Positions 11,123-22,880 of a DNA stretch of 64,000 nucleotides are shown one piece after another (position 1 is the stretch's first letter; the number at the start of each line of letters is the position of its first letter). The notes under the pieces were generated by a model. That model was not told the origin of the DNA, made no database searches, and saw only the letters and a list, made by a program, of their open reading frames with translations. Source of the stretch: Anodontia alba (lineage: Eukaryota; Mollusca; Bivalvia; Lucinida; Lucinidae); NCBI GenBank assembly GCA_964016985.1, contig OZ024826.1, forward strand, positions 69,842,768 to 69,906,767, in the 5' to 3' direction. The position numbers and the translations under genes were made by a program.

Positions 11123-12995
11123 TATTGTTTAATCAACCTGGGTTCATGATATACTTTGTTTTATTTCGTTTGAAGAAGACAGATCAACTTTAAAGCCCTG
11201 AACACTCACTTCCACTGATTTCCTGTTAACCGTATGTCATAATGTGCATATGTATGGCTCATTTAGCACGCTGTGTGATTAGAACTAAGGTGATCTTGCT
11301 TAAATTTATTTTAATCTCGTTTCTGAAAAATATTTAAACGAGAGAATTAACTTAATGTTCGCATTTTGTCCTCTGATAACGCTATTTTGGGGATTATTTG
11401 TAATAAACTTAGACAAGGATAAATGATTTCTATACCAAAAGGTGGTACTAAATTTCTCGTAACATGCCCCGCAAAAAGTTTGAAAATCGGTCCACAAATA
11501 AGAATTTTATGACCAGAATTAATTTTGATTAGGGATTTTACATTGGCAGGGGAGATAATCCATGATCATAAAATTGATTCTGACAACTTTTGTGGCTTAA
11601 ATTGAATGTTTGCCTATTTCAGGTACCTTTGATAAATTACAGCGCGTTTTACATTTTTGCGGGAAAATCATTACTTCCCTAGCCTAGCGATTTTACTATA
11701 GAAAATTCCCTATTCAAAACTATTTTTGATAATAAAATCCTCACCTATTAACCGATTTCCAAAATTTTTTTGCTAAATACTGATATGAAATTTGTTTGTC
11801 ATTTCTCAAAATAACTTTGAGGATTTATGAAAATCCGAAAATGTTCACAGTAGTCACTTGTAAAGAGTGAACGTATTGTAAATCTATCAAGTAAGTTTGA
11901 TATAAAATTTAGAGGATCTGAAGTACGTTTTAGTGAATGTTGTTTTAGAAGGCTGCTGATTTTACGGTCATTAGTTTCTAATATCTGACCCTTATTATGT
12001 TTTCTTGATAAAACATCACGCGAACACGCCTAAGTAGTTTAGACCCCACACTTGATGGTTTAGTTCACCGGTAGGGGTTTGGTTTTGCAGTGAAGCGTCA
12101 GAAGTAAACGGAAAATTCAGAGGTATTCCAAAAAGTTATATTTCCCTAGTGAAATATAAGATTTTATATTGTTTACTGATGAAAAATATAAATTTTTAAA
12201 ATATGCATTATATTTCACTAATGATCTTCTATATTTCATTAATAAGTATATAATAAAAGTGTCTATTATCCGGACAGTCATGGTTGTCATAAGAATAAAT
12301 AAAATTTACGACAATTCAAAAATAAATCATATTCACTGTCTTTACACGAAGAAAAAAGGGTGAGCCAAAATGAGTAACCCTTGTCTTAATTAGCGTTATA
12401 ATCCTGTGTAGACAGACAGACAGACAGACAGACAGTCAGAGACAGACAGGCAGACAGACAAATAGACAGACAGACCCTTGTTTCTGCCCATATATTGTAC
12501 CTGTAAATACCAATAAAAATTGCACACATTTTTCCACTGGTATTACTTTTGTAGCTTTCCTTTTATTTTTTTTTCTCTTAATTTTTCTCTGTTCCCAAAT
12601 GTCATATAGTTATCATATATATACTGAAATATAATATTTATCATTTAGCAATATCTTCTTATGTATACTAAATGTGTAGAATTTTGTCTTAGGCTATCAA
12701 CTACCATCAAATCAACAGCTGATAAATATATATTACAGGAGAAGAATCTTATAAGTATTTATATGCTTCCATTCTAATCCTGTTTTTATTTCATGTCTTG
12801 TGAGTATCTATGTTGTATTGAAGAAAGCAAATAAAATATGTTTAAACTAAAACTAAAAACTAAAATACCAATAATACGAAAATAAAATCACTACCTTATC
12901 CCAGTCATAATCGTTTTCGTGAATATTGAATATTCACTTGAAGTGTTACTTGGCATTCTTTACTAGGATTCTGCTCCGTGGTAAAAACCGACATA
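11123..12995. other. Centre of the inverted repeat; no recognised gene
   Basis: This AT-rich spacer lies between the arms. It contains a (GACA)n tract at about 12,412-12,474 and, at 12,765-12,860, a segment ending AAATATGTTTAAACTAAAAC like the small insert in the minisatellite at 2,496-2,602. No transposase or other frame of note is visible, so if the arms belong to one mobile element, it is non-autonomous. Confidence 0.5.
12412..12474 (+). repeat. (GACA)n microsatellite
   Basis: About fifteen tandem GACA units, with single-base changes near the middle and end. Confidence 0.95.
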
Positions 12996-13445
12996 ATCGG
13001 CGCTAGTCGGACAGCATGTTTTTGCAAGCAGGGCGCTAGTCGTACAGTCAGTCGGAACTGACGGGTACAATTCGAGAGGTCATGGTTTACAAAATCGAAA
13101 CATGTAGAGCCTGGCAGGTATTAGGTAAATAAGCGTGGAGTATATCGATCTAGATTCATCGAGTTGACGGGCGACAAAACTAGAAAAATCACTGATTGAG
13201 CAACACGAGATGAGGACTACGAAGTCTACACAAAAAGCGGACCACTGTCGAGTTTGTGAGAAGGATACAGCTAAAATACATTCATTTCTGCCCCCGATGT
13301 CGAAAACCGCATTATAATCGGATATTCCGTTGCTTACCTGTTAAAATCTCAGAGCTTCTATCGCGAATTTCGTGTTCGCTAGTGATGTTTGGGTGTACAG
13401 AATCATGGCGCTTCCGATTAGGCAACTGTACGGTTATACGCTGTG
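12996..13445 (-). repeat. Right arm of long inverted repeat (empty mariner site)
   Basis: This is the reverse complement of the left arm at 9,306-9,755 and 11,056-11,122. The sequence GGCGCTAGTCGTACAGTCAG at about 13,032-13,051 contains the single TA (13,043-13,044) that was duplicated when mariner entered the left arm. A second, similar GGCGCTAGTCGGACAG lies 30-odd bp away and corresponds to the inverse sequence at about 11,108-11,118. Confidence 0.88.
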
Positions 13446-13489
13446 GTTTTGATAAAGAACCAACGAAACAAAGAAATGTACCGTGTAGC

Positions 13490-13805
13490 AATAAAAGCCG
13501 AAACCAACGATTGGCTTTAAATGTGTGTTGCTATTAGTTTTCTCGGTTATCGTATATCCCGGTCATAGTAGGCAAATTCCGTGAAACGAGTATTCCAGTA
13601 AAATACCCTTATAGAATACCAATCGCTAATTTACAGTTAAATTTGTAGAGAGTAGTATTTGTAAAAGCTCAATGGCTTTTTACATTAATTTTCAGATTCG
13701 CGATAAACCGGGAGTGGAGTTCTATCTCAAACAAACAGGGATTTAATTATATCCTTACCTTAGTGGTTCTCGATTCTGAACCCAAACCGCGACTAACTCA
13801 GAACC
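13490..13805 (+). repeat. Composite module, segment A (copy 1)
   Basis: It aligns along its whole length with 36,045-36,345. Shared blocks include GGCTTTAAATG, GAAACGAGTATTCCAGT, CAATCGCTAA, CTTTTTACATTAAT and GGTTCTCGATTCTGA. It is followed at the same relative position, though at a greater distance in copy 2, by the CCAATCAAA tandem repeat. The function is unknown, and frames in it are short and not conserved between copies. Confidence 0.85.
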
Positions 13806-13924
13806 GAACGAAGGTCATAAAGGGTTTAACGGAGTATTTGCTACTGCCCAGCCGACTAAAGTCAAACTATTAAATGCTGTGTACGTCAAAGTAATGAACA
13901 GAAAATAAATAAAAGTCAAAAGGT

Positions 13925-14765
13925 ATGAGTTCAATGACCCCGGATGCAAAAATAAAGTATCAAGGACCCCAAACCGGCTTCAGACTGACCGCCACTGGAC
14001 CCGGCGGCTGCTTGCCCTTACACAGTCCAGTGAGCTGGAGGCACCAATCAAAGAGACCAGAACCCCAACCCAGCCGCACCAATCAAATAGCCCAGAACCC
14101 AGCCAAAGACTGACAGCCAATCCATGATCTAAACCAGCCCAGCGACCTTGGAAAATGGCCCGCTGAACCTGGTGGCAACCATCACAGTCCAGGACCCCAT
14201 CCCGGCTACCGACTGACCCCTTCCCCTTGAACTTAGCCTCATGATCACAGCGGCACCAATCAATCTTAACCCGGCCACCGCCTGGCCATCCTTAGCGAAA
14301 TGAACCCGCTGGCACCGATTTAACGTCAAGCACCCCTTCCCAGCTACTGAATGATCACTGAATGACCGCCCTTGGACTTGGCCGAATGGCTCAGGTCACA
14401 CCAATCAAACGGTCTAGAACCCCAACCTGTTCACCATGACCACCGTGGACGGCCCAAGGACCCCGGAGGAACCAAGCAAAGGATTCAGGACCCAATACCC
14501 GGCCACCGACTGACCATCCTTGACTTGACTGGGTGATCATCGTTATACCAATTAAAAGATCCAAGACCCTAACCCGACCACCGCCTGACTGTCCTTGGAT
14601 TAGGTTCAATGACTCCGGCGGCACCAGTCAAAAGGCCGAGGACCCCAAAGACTGACCATCCTTGGACGGACCAGTGACCCCAGCGGCACTAATCTAGGTC
14701 TAGGATTTAAACGCGGTCCCAATCTGACGGTTTTGACCCTATACCCTAGCGGCACCAACTAAAGT
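13925..14765 (+). repeat. GC-richer tandem repeat, ~74-bp units (copy 1)
   Basis: The units share GGACCCCAACCC, GCCACCGACTGACC, TTGGACTTGGCC, CAATGACC and GGCACCAATCAAA. The CCAATCAAA mark falls at about 14,042, 14,075, 14,252, 14,397, 14,545, 14,621 and 14,686, giving spacings of 65-76 bp or doubles of that. The array stands out from its surroundings by higher GC. A related array is at 37,655-38,110. Confidence 0.85.
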
Positions 14766-15035
14766 GTCTATAACCTCAACCTTCCTTCTCGAAACTGCCA
14801 TAAAACTATGGTTACAGAACTGCTTTTATTTCAAACAATACAAAAAGGCAAAATTTTATTATCTAAGGGTAAGATTTTAAAGATAACGATCTAGATAATA
14901 TAGATACCGATAAATAAAGTTTTTTCTTCCTTCGTCTCAGCACGCATTATACAATCGACAAGAAGGAAAAAAACATTATCCATGTTTATTTTCCCGTTCA
15001 TTACGACAATGTATTTATAGGTCAAAATAAAAATT
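14766..15035 (+). repeat. Composite module, segment B (copy 1)
   Basis: This is homologous to 38,100-38,615 and, inverted, to 42,050-42,290. Shared blocks are GTGTCTA..AACCTCAAC, TTCTTCTCGAAA, CGTCTCA.CACGCATTA, AATCGACAAGA and ATTATGACA or ATTACGACA. All three copies become unalike just after GGTCAAAA/GGTAAAAA/GGTCGAAG, which may mark the end of the family. Confidence 0.75.
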
Positions 15036-15439
15036 TAGTAGCAAGAAATGAAATTTATCAGCACTCCTTATATAAGTGACTTTGATTTTCGTTGTTTTGT
15101 TACGTATGGTTATCTGGCAAAGCTTGTACTCTTCCTCTTGGTTATGTTAGGCTATGTTCTGAGACTGTGGCACTTCCTGGATGTATTCTTTACTAATTTG
15201 CTTGGATATTTCATTAGTGATGTGGTCCAGTATAAGATATTCAGTGCGGAAGTATCTTATTTCTAGGGCTTGGATTCTTTTGTCAAGTTCTGCACCCACA
15301 CAAGCATTATAATATTAAGGGCAAGCAACATCGTGGACCAATAACAACAACAACAAAACATTATTAATATTACTGCTATCATTATTTCTATTTATCTTTG
15401 TTTACCAAATAAAAACAGTCAGTTCGTGATATGTACGAA
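15036..15439. other. No recognised gene
   Basis: AT-rich sequence. A 72-residue hydrophobic frame at 15,048-15,266 has no recognisable domain and is probably fortuitous. Confidence 0.35.
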
Positions 15440-15830
15440 GTTCTATTTCAGTCTTTCATGTTGGTCAGAGGTACCAATATGAAGTAAGTGCGAGGATTGT
15501 GGCCACGTAAAATCGATTTAAGCCCCCCCAGTGAAATACTTTTCACTGACCGTTCCAAGGCGGTTCTTCTGTCATGGTTTATTTTTGTTATAGTTCGTCT
15601 TTGAATGTGTGTGTCGCTTACATCTTTTTGTTTTGGATAGCCATTTGGCCACTTTGTGGGAAAGTAACTGTCCGTTTGGCTTTCTGCTAGTGATGTTTCC
15701 ATTAGGGTCTATTTATTTCGTGTTTGTGTTTCTTTCCCTTTGATGTCTCTGATAGGAGGTGTGGGATAATTGTATCGATTCCTGATCATTGCCTTCCCTT
15801 CTATTTTTCAAGCTGCTACACAGAAAACGT
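15440..15830 (+). repeat. Dispersed repeat (longer copy 2)
   Basis: The second half (15,620-15,830) matches 5,425-5,600. The first half contains GACCGTTCCAAGGCGGTTCT, whose reverse complement is echoed at 51,352-51,376 (CCGCCTTAGAACGGTCAGTA), so pieces of this family occur at three places. A minus-strand frame of 84 residues at 15,448-15,702 is open but matches no domain I know. It may be a non-LTR element end or a SINE body. Confidence 0.6.
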
Positions 15831-16335
15831 TAACTTAACTTTCGTGTAGCTACGATCTTACACATGAAGACAGAAAGGCTGGATATGTTCAGATATATGT
15901 ATAGAAGAGAATTGATCGGGTTATATACTTTCTGTTACTAGTCGTTCGATAGCATCTCCAGAGAAAATGACCTGATAAACCAATTGTGTAACACGCGTAA
16001 CTCTTCTTGAAGACCAGTTTAAGTAGATTATATTCCCAATGCACGGAATCTTTTCTACAAATCCGATAAGATTTCTCACTGTTCTGTTCTTATTGCTCCT
16101 GTATACCAAAAGTCAATTTAATGTAATCTCTGGCAACATACGCATGCACAATGTCCCCAGCTGATCAAATAAACAGAATGATCGGAAATAGCTATGTATC
16201 TCTGTGTTCCACTTTTTACAGACATATAGTAATTATGATTAGTTGCAACTTATTAAATAATTTGTACCGAGTAAGTGAATCAAGGTAGTAATAATGTTTA
16301 CTTTCTAATGATAAGATATTTTAGTAATCAGTCCT
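15831..16335. other. No recognised gene
   Basis: AT-rich, short frames only; no motif or repeat recognised. Confidence 0.35.
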
Positions 16336-16339
16336 GGTA

Positions 16340-17045
16340 ATGGGGTTTTTGTTTTCTATCGATCGGACGGAAACGTATTAGTGCAGCATTTTATGAGGTT
16401 ATATCCAAACTTTTCGACATGAGCTATGTCCAGTTTAGAACGCCATTTCGTCTTGTACATGTCGTAATCCGAAGTTTTAGAGGCGTAATATGATTTAAAT
16501 TGACGTTCATGGCGCAATAAGATAATCAACCTATTTAAATTATTACAATGGTCGGCTTGGAAAACCTAGCCTTCGAAAATAACATGCTATTTTGACTTTA
16601 GCTGTATCTAGATTTGGAGCAACATTTCGGCTGAACAACATAACAGGTCAACATAACAGGTTTCAAAAATTATAAGTCGAAATAACATAACTGACTTACT
16701 TATTACAATACTCGACTTTAACAATCTCGATTTAGGCAACAAACATGCTATTTTGACGTTCGCTTTATCGAGTTGGTATAGATTTGGAAGAACATTTCAT
16801 TGCTGGCACTTGTATTGATTTATATTAAGTTGATATGTTTCAATCATTACAAAAGTCGACTGAAATGAAGTTGTCTTTGAGAGCATGGCAGTGTAATACA
16901 AAAGCGTATAAGTGCGCTTTTTTGTGATGTTTCATCGCAACTTTTGGAGTATGTCGATTTGTCCAGTTTTTGAACAGCATTTCGTCTTGTATGATAAGAG
17001 TTAAAAGTGTCAGTTGACTTAAATTAACGTTAAAAATATTCGTAG
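16340..17045 (+). repeat. Degenerate ~178-bp tandem repeat, about four units
   Basis: A CATTTCG/CATTTCA mark preceded by TTTGGA..AACA or CAGTTT.GAAC.G occurs at 16,444, 16,623, 16,793 and 16,978 (spacings 179, 170 and 185 bp). Two middle units also share ACATGCTATTTTGAC (16,583 and 16,743). The outer units share CATTTCGTCTTGTA and TGA.TTAAATT.ACGTT. Divergence is high. Confidence 0.6.
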
Positions 17046-17048
17046 ATA

Positions 17049-17180
17049 TACGGAAGCGTATATGCGCCACCACTTGCTACATAAATTTGTTAGAAACATG
17101 TAGATTTTATAGACATATAGATTTTCGCGCTTAATTTTTTTCTTCGGGATATGCCAAATGTTTATTTGAAAACGGTCATA
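17049..17180 (+). repeat. Core-motif element, copy 1
   Basis: It begins with TACGGAAGCGTATATGCGCC then ACCACTTGCTACATAAATTT, and continues through TTCTTCGGGATATG and TTTGAAAA. The whole 130 bp aligns with the reverse complement of 44,335-44,448. The first 46 bp also occur at 41,389-41,434 and, inverted, at 44,719-44,764. Confidence 0.8.
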
Positions 17181-17769
17181 AAATATCTAACATTGCGCTG
17201 AAAAGAAGTGTCATTTGCCATTAATATGCCGTGATGTCTTGATATCATCGGTAATTGCTATGTATCTAATAATGTTTCCAAAATATCTATGCACAAATCG
17301 AAAAGAAATCGCGACTTAAGTATTAAACAGAGCACATTGCAGGTACTTTTAGTTGAAGGAAATGGCTAGAGGTCGGTACCGGACCCACAGCCCTAAAGCC
17401 ATTCTACTAGGACTGTCTACAGGTCCGGTAATAGATTATTTATTTGTTATTTTCTACCATTTCCTATCACAAATAAAGATGTCACGAATTGTGCTATGAA
17501 ATCACGAATTGTGATTTTCTTCCGTCGGTTAGCCGCCATCTTGAAAAGGGACATCACCAATAAGATAATATGGTAAAAAGCTGGAGAATTTTCTAAAGTT
17601 TTTTTTTGGTCTCATGATAATGATATGCGTCGAAAGATTTAATCTGCAAAGATGTAATGCGCTGCAAATACTACATAACGAATGCATTGCGAAACTTAAT
17701 ACATACCATAACATTTCAGTCAAATTAATTTGATAACGTGAGATAGACATACCATACACGTACAAAAAT
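17181..17769. other. No recognised gene
   Basis: AT-rich. A short direct duplication of ATCACGAATTGTG lies near 17,472-17,515, and GGCTAACCGACGGAAG-type sequence sits on the minus strand near 17,520. No gene is supported. Confidence 0.35.
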
Positions 17770-17915
17770 GTACATACATACATACATACATACATGCTGG
17801 TATTTCAGTCAAATCCAAATAATAATTGCGGATGCGCAAGCTGATCTGTGCCGAGGTTGGTCTTATATGTCATAATGTCGTTTTCTATAGCGGGGTCATA
17901 TTATTCAGTATTCAA
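17770..17915 (+). repeat. (CATA)n microsatellite and dispersed GCGCAAGCTG repeat fragment
   Basis: CATA repeats at 17,770-17,793 are followed at about 17,828 by GGATGCGCAAGCTGATCTG and GGTCTTATATGTCATAATGT. The latter resembles 58,470-58,560 (GACGCGCAAGCTGGTCTTG). I recall this motif as a common bivalve dispersed repeat; the copies here are short and diverged. Confidence 0.6.
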
Positions 17916-17958
17916 CATATATGTCAGCTTGCAACGCGACAATATTGCCTTCGTTGTC

Positions 17959-17959
17959 G

Positions 17960-18013
<54 letters not shown>

Positions 18014-18080
18014 GCTGGCAGGCAGCTCAGCTGGCACGCAGACAGATAGATAGATAGATAGACAAATAGATAGATAGATA
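17959..18080 (+). repeat. (GATA)n microsatellite
   Basis: Perfect GATA runs at 17,959-18,013 and 18,045-18,080 are separated by a GGCTGGCAGGCAGCTCAGC-type interruption. Confidence 0.95.
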
Positions 18081-19304
18081 AATTCCCGTGCTCCCGCCAT
18101 GGATACAGTGGAAAGTGATCTGGTAGTACTGAAGTCACTCAGTCAGTGTCTTATTGTAAATAAAGTCATTTGCTCCAATTACCTGATGATGTATGAGATG
18201 GGATGCTAAGACAATAAAGTTTTAAAATCTAAAGGTATCTTTGCGGTGTTTTGGCCGCGTAACCACCAAGGTCAGTGAAGTGGCAGTTTGCCGCACACCC
18301 ATTCGCACCCCAGACAAACAATGGTAACTTAATTATTTGGATTGATGAAATGATGTTGGCGTTTGTATTAGTTACAGTATGACATACTCGAGAAGCGGTA
18401 GAGTCAGTAGGAACCTACTTTTAGCAGTGCTCAGCGGTCGACACCTTGGACTTGAAAATGATTCTCTGTTTGAAGGCGATTATTATCGTCTATTGATATC
18501 TAATCTATATCATCAAGCATTGATAGGGCTGCGTTCAATAAAGCAAAACACTTGCAAGAGTTTTTCCCCAAACTATTTTGTATTTTCTGAACGGTTATTG
18601 TCAGCCCGTCTTATGCGACCTCAAATTACTCTTGTAGACGAGACTTGATGTTTGATCGAATAAATTAAATAAATAATTACTAATTTTATTTTGGTTGTTT
18701 TGGTAAAAGACAGTTTGAGTATAGTTCGCAGATATTCTCTACCATCCGACGAAAACTGTCACAACTGAACGGAAACTTTTTCAATAGTTTCCGAGTAATC
18801 GCGAGTTCCGAGTTAACCGAAATGTTAACTGAACGAGGCCTAGGTTACTACAATATTGCCACGTTGCCTTACCGCACTGGATGTTATCTATGCAAATGAT
18901 AGAGCTTTGCATTATGTTATGTGTGGTTGATCATGATTCTATCTGCAAATGCACGGAAATTTGTTAGGGTGATTTTTTTGAAGGCTATGATACCTTTTGT
19001 CACAGAGCAAGATTATATCCGCATAAAAGCACTGGCAATTGCTAGGGTGTTTAAAAGATACACACGAGGCCAACTGTCAATTGAGATCATCGATATGTGC
19101 GTGCATTGCAACACATAAGCTTGCGTTACTGGGCATTAAACGCGATTGTGACGCATATCCAACACACGACTGTTAAGACAGATACGCAAATACCAACGCG
19201 TATCAACGCATTACGCACCTTAACGATTATTTAAATAAAACTTTGAACCATGTAACAGTATAAGTGTAAGCTTTAAAAAACAAAAGTCATCTTTTCAGCC
19301 TTTT
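18081..19304. other. No recognised gene
   Basis: Frames of 89 residues (18,379-18,648) and 65 residues (18,921-19,118) start with Met, but I find no domain, and the surrounding sequence has neither convincing splice context nor codon bias. Treat them as unproven. Confidence 0.35.
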
Positions 19305-20680
19305 TAGCTCACCTGACCACATAGTGATCGATGAGCTATTCTGATGGGCCAGTTCTCCGGCGTCCTTATAGGGAAAAACATTTAAAAATCTTCTTGTCTG
19401 AAGCCAGAAGGTCCAGATCTTTGATATTTGGTATATAGCTTCACCTAATGGACCATTACCAAACTGTTCAAATTATAGCCCTGGGGTCAAAATTGGCCCC
19501 GCCCTAGGGGTCACATCTTTTACATAGACCCTTATAGGGACCTTTAAAAATCTTCTGGTCTGAAACCAGAAGGCCCACGTTTTTGATATTTGGTACGTAG
19601 CTTCACCTAATGGACCATTACAAATGTTGTTCAAATAATAGCCCTGGGATCAAAATTGGCCCCGTCCTAGGGATCACATGTTTTACATAGACCCTTATAG
19701 GGAAAAACCTTTAAAAATCTTCTTGTCTAAAACCAGAATGCCCAGATCTTTGATATTTGGCACACCGCTCTGTCTGGAAGACCTCTACCAAGATTATTCA
19801 AATTATAGCTCTGGGGTCAAAATTGGCCCCACCCTAGGGGTTCAATGTTATACATAGACCCTTATAGGGAAAACCTTTAAAATCTCCTTGTTTGAAACCA
19901 AAAGGCCCAGGTCTTTGATATTTGGTACACAGCTTTGTCTAGTATACCTCTGCCAAGATTGTTCGTTATAGCCCTGGGGCCAAAAATGGCCCCGCCCTAA
20001 AGGTCACATGTTGTACATAGACCTTTATAGGGAAAAACCTTTAAACATCTTCTTGTCTGAAACCAGAAGGCCCAGGTGTTTGATATTTGATATGTAGCTT
20101 CATCTAGTGGTCCTTTATCAAGATTATTCTAATTGTAGCCCTTGGGCCAAAAATGGCCCCACCCAGGGGCCAACATGTTTTACATTGACTAACATAGGGA
20201 AAGCTTTTAAAAATCCTTTGTCTGAAACCAGAAGGCCTAGGTCTTTGATATTTGGTATGTAGCTTCACCTAATGGACCATTACCGAAGTTGTTCAAATTA
20301 AAGCCCTGGGGTCAAAATTGGCCCCGCCCAGGGGCCAACATGTTTTACATTGACTAACATAGGGAAAACTTTTAAAAATCCTTTGTCTGAAACCAGAAGG
20401 CCTAGGTCTTTGATATTTGGTATGTAGCTTCACCTAATGGACCGTTACCGAAGTTGTTCAAATTATAGCCCTGGGGTCAAAATTGGCCCCGCCCTATGCG
20501 TCACATGTTTTACATAGTCCCTTACAGGCAAAAACCTTTAAAACTCTTCTTGTCTGAAACCAGAAGGCCCAGATCCTTGATATTTGGTATGTAGCTTCAC
20601 CTAATGAACCATTACAAAAGTTGTTCAAATTATAGCCTTGGGGTCAAAATTGGCCCCGCCCTAGAGGGTCACATATTATA
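19305..20680 (+). repeat. ~165-bp tandem repeat array, left half
   Basis: The units contain AGGGAAAAACCTTTAAAAAT, GTCTGAAACCAGAAGGCCCA, TTTGATATTTGGTATGTAGC, TTGTTCAAATTATAGCCCTG and GGCCCCGCCC. The TTTGATATTTGG mark recurs at about 19,421, 19,577, 19,748, 19,914, 20,079, 20,245, 20,406 and 20,576, a spacing of 156-171 bp and eight units. The left edge has TTTAGCTCACCTGACCACAT. Long frames are absent, so it is non-coding repeat. Confidence 0.93.
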
Positions 20681-21596
20681 TACTGAGAGGCAAAAATAAG
20701 TATACAGGTACTTTTTTTTATTTGTCACCGGATTTTTATATATGTACATTAATCGTTGATATCACAATTAAGAACAATCAGTTACGCAAAATTTGTAACA
20801 GTTTTCAGGAAATTCTATCAAAGAGCACGGAAAAGACATTTACGGAAACGAATAAGGGGTCTAAATCAACATTTGCGTATGATTAGCTTACCTTTAAAAG
20901 TGCATTTTGGACAAAGAAACTTACATTTATGCATTTGTATTGCAATCAGTCTATAGAAGGATAAAATTCTGTAAGGACATGTTGTAACTTCAATGCATAA
21001 CAGAGTACACTGTCTAATTTCTATACCAGGGACATGACGTTTTTGACATTTTCGTTCCTCTTCTGACGGAATGCACTGAATTTCTATGGGACATTAATTG
21101 ACATTATTCTGTTAAATAAACGGTTTTATGAGATTTCATCTGTATTTGGTACAAGGAGGCTAAGCCAATCAACACTTTTTCGAAAAATTCAAGTGAAAAT
21201 GACCAACGCCACTTCAGACAAAGACTCTTTAAATTCCCTATATTTTTCATTCAACGGGAGATAATTTGAGACGGGAAGAAATTCAAATTTAGCTTGACGT
21301 CATTTAATGGGATTTTCGAATTAAATAACGTTGTGGTTTTACTCACAGACATTTGTGCAAGACATTTATGAAAAGTAAAATGACATTTGTTTTATACAAA
21401 GCGAGTTATGACTTAAAATGCTGTTTTTAATTAAGAACTCATAACATCATAATTTATGACTGAGAAAGAATTACCTTTGTGATTTTTAAAGAAAGACGTT
21501 TGACAAAAATGATCATAAAGGCATTTTAACGAGAAAAGTACAACACGAGCCGGTACTCAAAACTCGAAACTGTATACTTTTTATTGCCTTTGAGTA
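20681..21596. mobile_element. Non-autonomous Tc1/mariner-like element (916 bp)
   Basis: Terminal inverted repeats of 27 bp (20,681-20,707 and 21,570-21,596) match at 23 positions; both start TACT, share AGGCAA and end AAGTATACAG. TA flanks both ends (20,679-20,680 and 21,597-21,598). Removing the element restores TTATACATAG, which is the normal array sequence (as at about 21,901-21,910), so the boundaries are firm. The longest frame inside is 66 residues (20,756-20,956) with no DDE motif, so it must rely on an enzyme supplied elsewhere. The TACTGA-AGG ends resemble those of the Tc1 copy at 59.3-60.9 kb. Confidence 0.9.
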
Positions 21597-22880
21597 TACA
21601 TAGCGAAAAACATATAAAATCTTCTTGTTTGAAACCAGAAGGCCTATGCCTTTGATATTTGGTAAACAGCTTTATCTAGTGGACCTCTGCCAAGATTGTT
21701 CAAGTTATAGCCCTGAGGCCAAAAATGGCCCCGCCCAGGGGTCCACATGTTTTACATGAACTTATATAGGGAAAACTTTGAAAAATCTTTTTAGGCCAGC
21801 CCTTTGATATTTGGTACACAGCTTTATCTAGTAGACCTCTACCAAGATTGTTCAAATTATAGCCCTGGGGTCAAAATTGGCCCCACCCTAAGGGTCACGT
21901 GTTATACATAGACCCTTATAGGAAAAAATACTTTAAAAATCTTGTCTGAAACCAGAAGGCCCAGGTCTTTGATATTTGGTATGTATCTTCATCTAGAGGA
22001 CCTCTAGCAAGATTGTTCAACTACTAGCCCTGGGACCATAAATGGCCCTGCCCAGGGGCCAACATATCTTACATATAGACTAACATAAGGAAAACCTTTA
22101 AAAGTCTTCTTGACTGAAACCAGAATGCCCAGGTCTTTGATATTTGATATGTAACTTCATCTAGCGGCCCTCTACCAAGATTGTTCAAATTGTAGCCCTT
22201 GGGTCAAAAATGGTTCCGCCCAGGGTCCAACATATTTTACATAGACTAACATAGGGAAAACCTATAAAAAATCTTTTGACTGAAACCAGAAGGCCCAGGT
22301 CTTTGATATTTGATATGTAGCTTCATCTAGTGACCTTCTACCAAGATTGTTCAAATTGTAGACCTTGGGCCAAAAATGGCCCCGCCCAGGGGCCAACATA
22401 TTTTACATAGACTAACATAGGGAAAACCTATAAAATCTTTTGGCTGAAACCAGAAGGCCCAGGTCTTTGATATTTGATATATAGCTTCATCTAGTAGATT
22501 TCTATCAAGATTGTTCAAATTGTATCCCTGGGGCCAAAAACGGCCCCGTCCCGGGCCTACTTGTTTTACATAGCTTTATGTAGGGAAAGCCTTAAAAAAC
22601 TTCTCGTTTGAAACCATAAGGCCCAGGCATTTGATGTTTGGTACACAGATTGTTCAAATTATAGCCCTGGGGCCAAAATGGTCCCGCCAGGACCCCACAT
22701 GTTGTAAATAAACTTATATAGGGAAACCTTTAAAAATATTCTTGTCTAAAACTGGAAGGCCCAGGTCCATTTGGTATGTAGCCTCGTCGAATGGACCTCT
22801 ACCGAAGTTGTTCAAATTATAGCCCTGGGGTAAAAATGGCCAGCCCCGGGGCCCACTTGTTTTACACAGACTTTTATAGG
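21597..22880 (+). repeat. ~165-bp tandem repeat array, right half
   Basis: This continues the array at 19,305-20,680. The TTTGATATTTG mark falls at about 21,651, 21,802, 21,967, 22,135, 22,300 and 22,467, then degenerates. The GGCCCCGCCCAGGGGCC motif is strongest here. The last units are shortened. Confidence 0.93.

Noticed and set aside
18379..18648. 89-residue host gene candidate
   Set aside because: No domain, no conserved motif, no clear splice context; kept as unproven.
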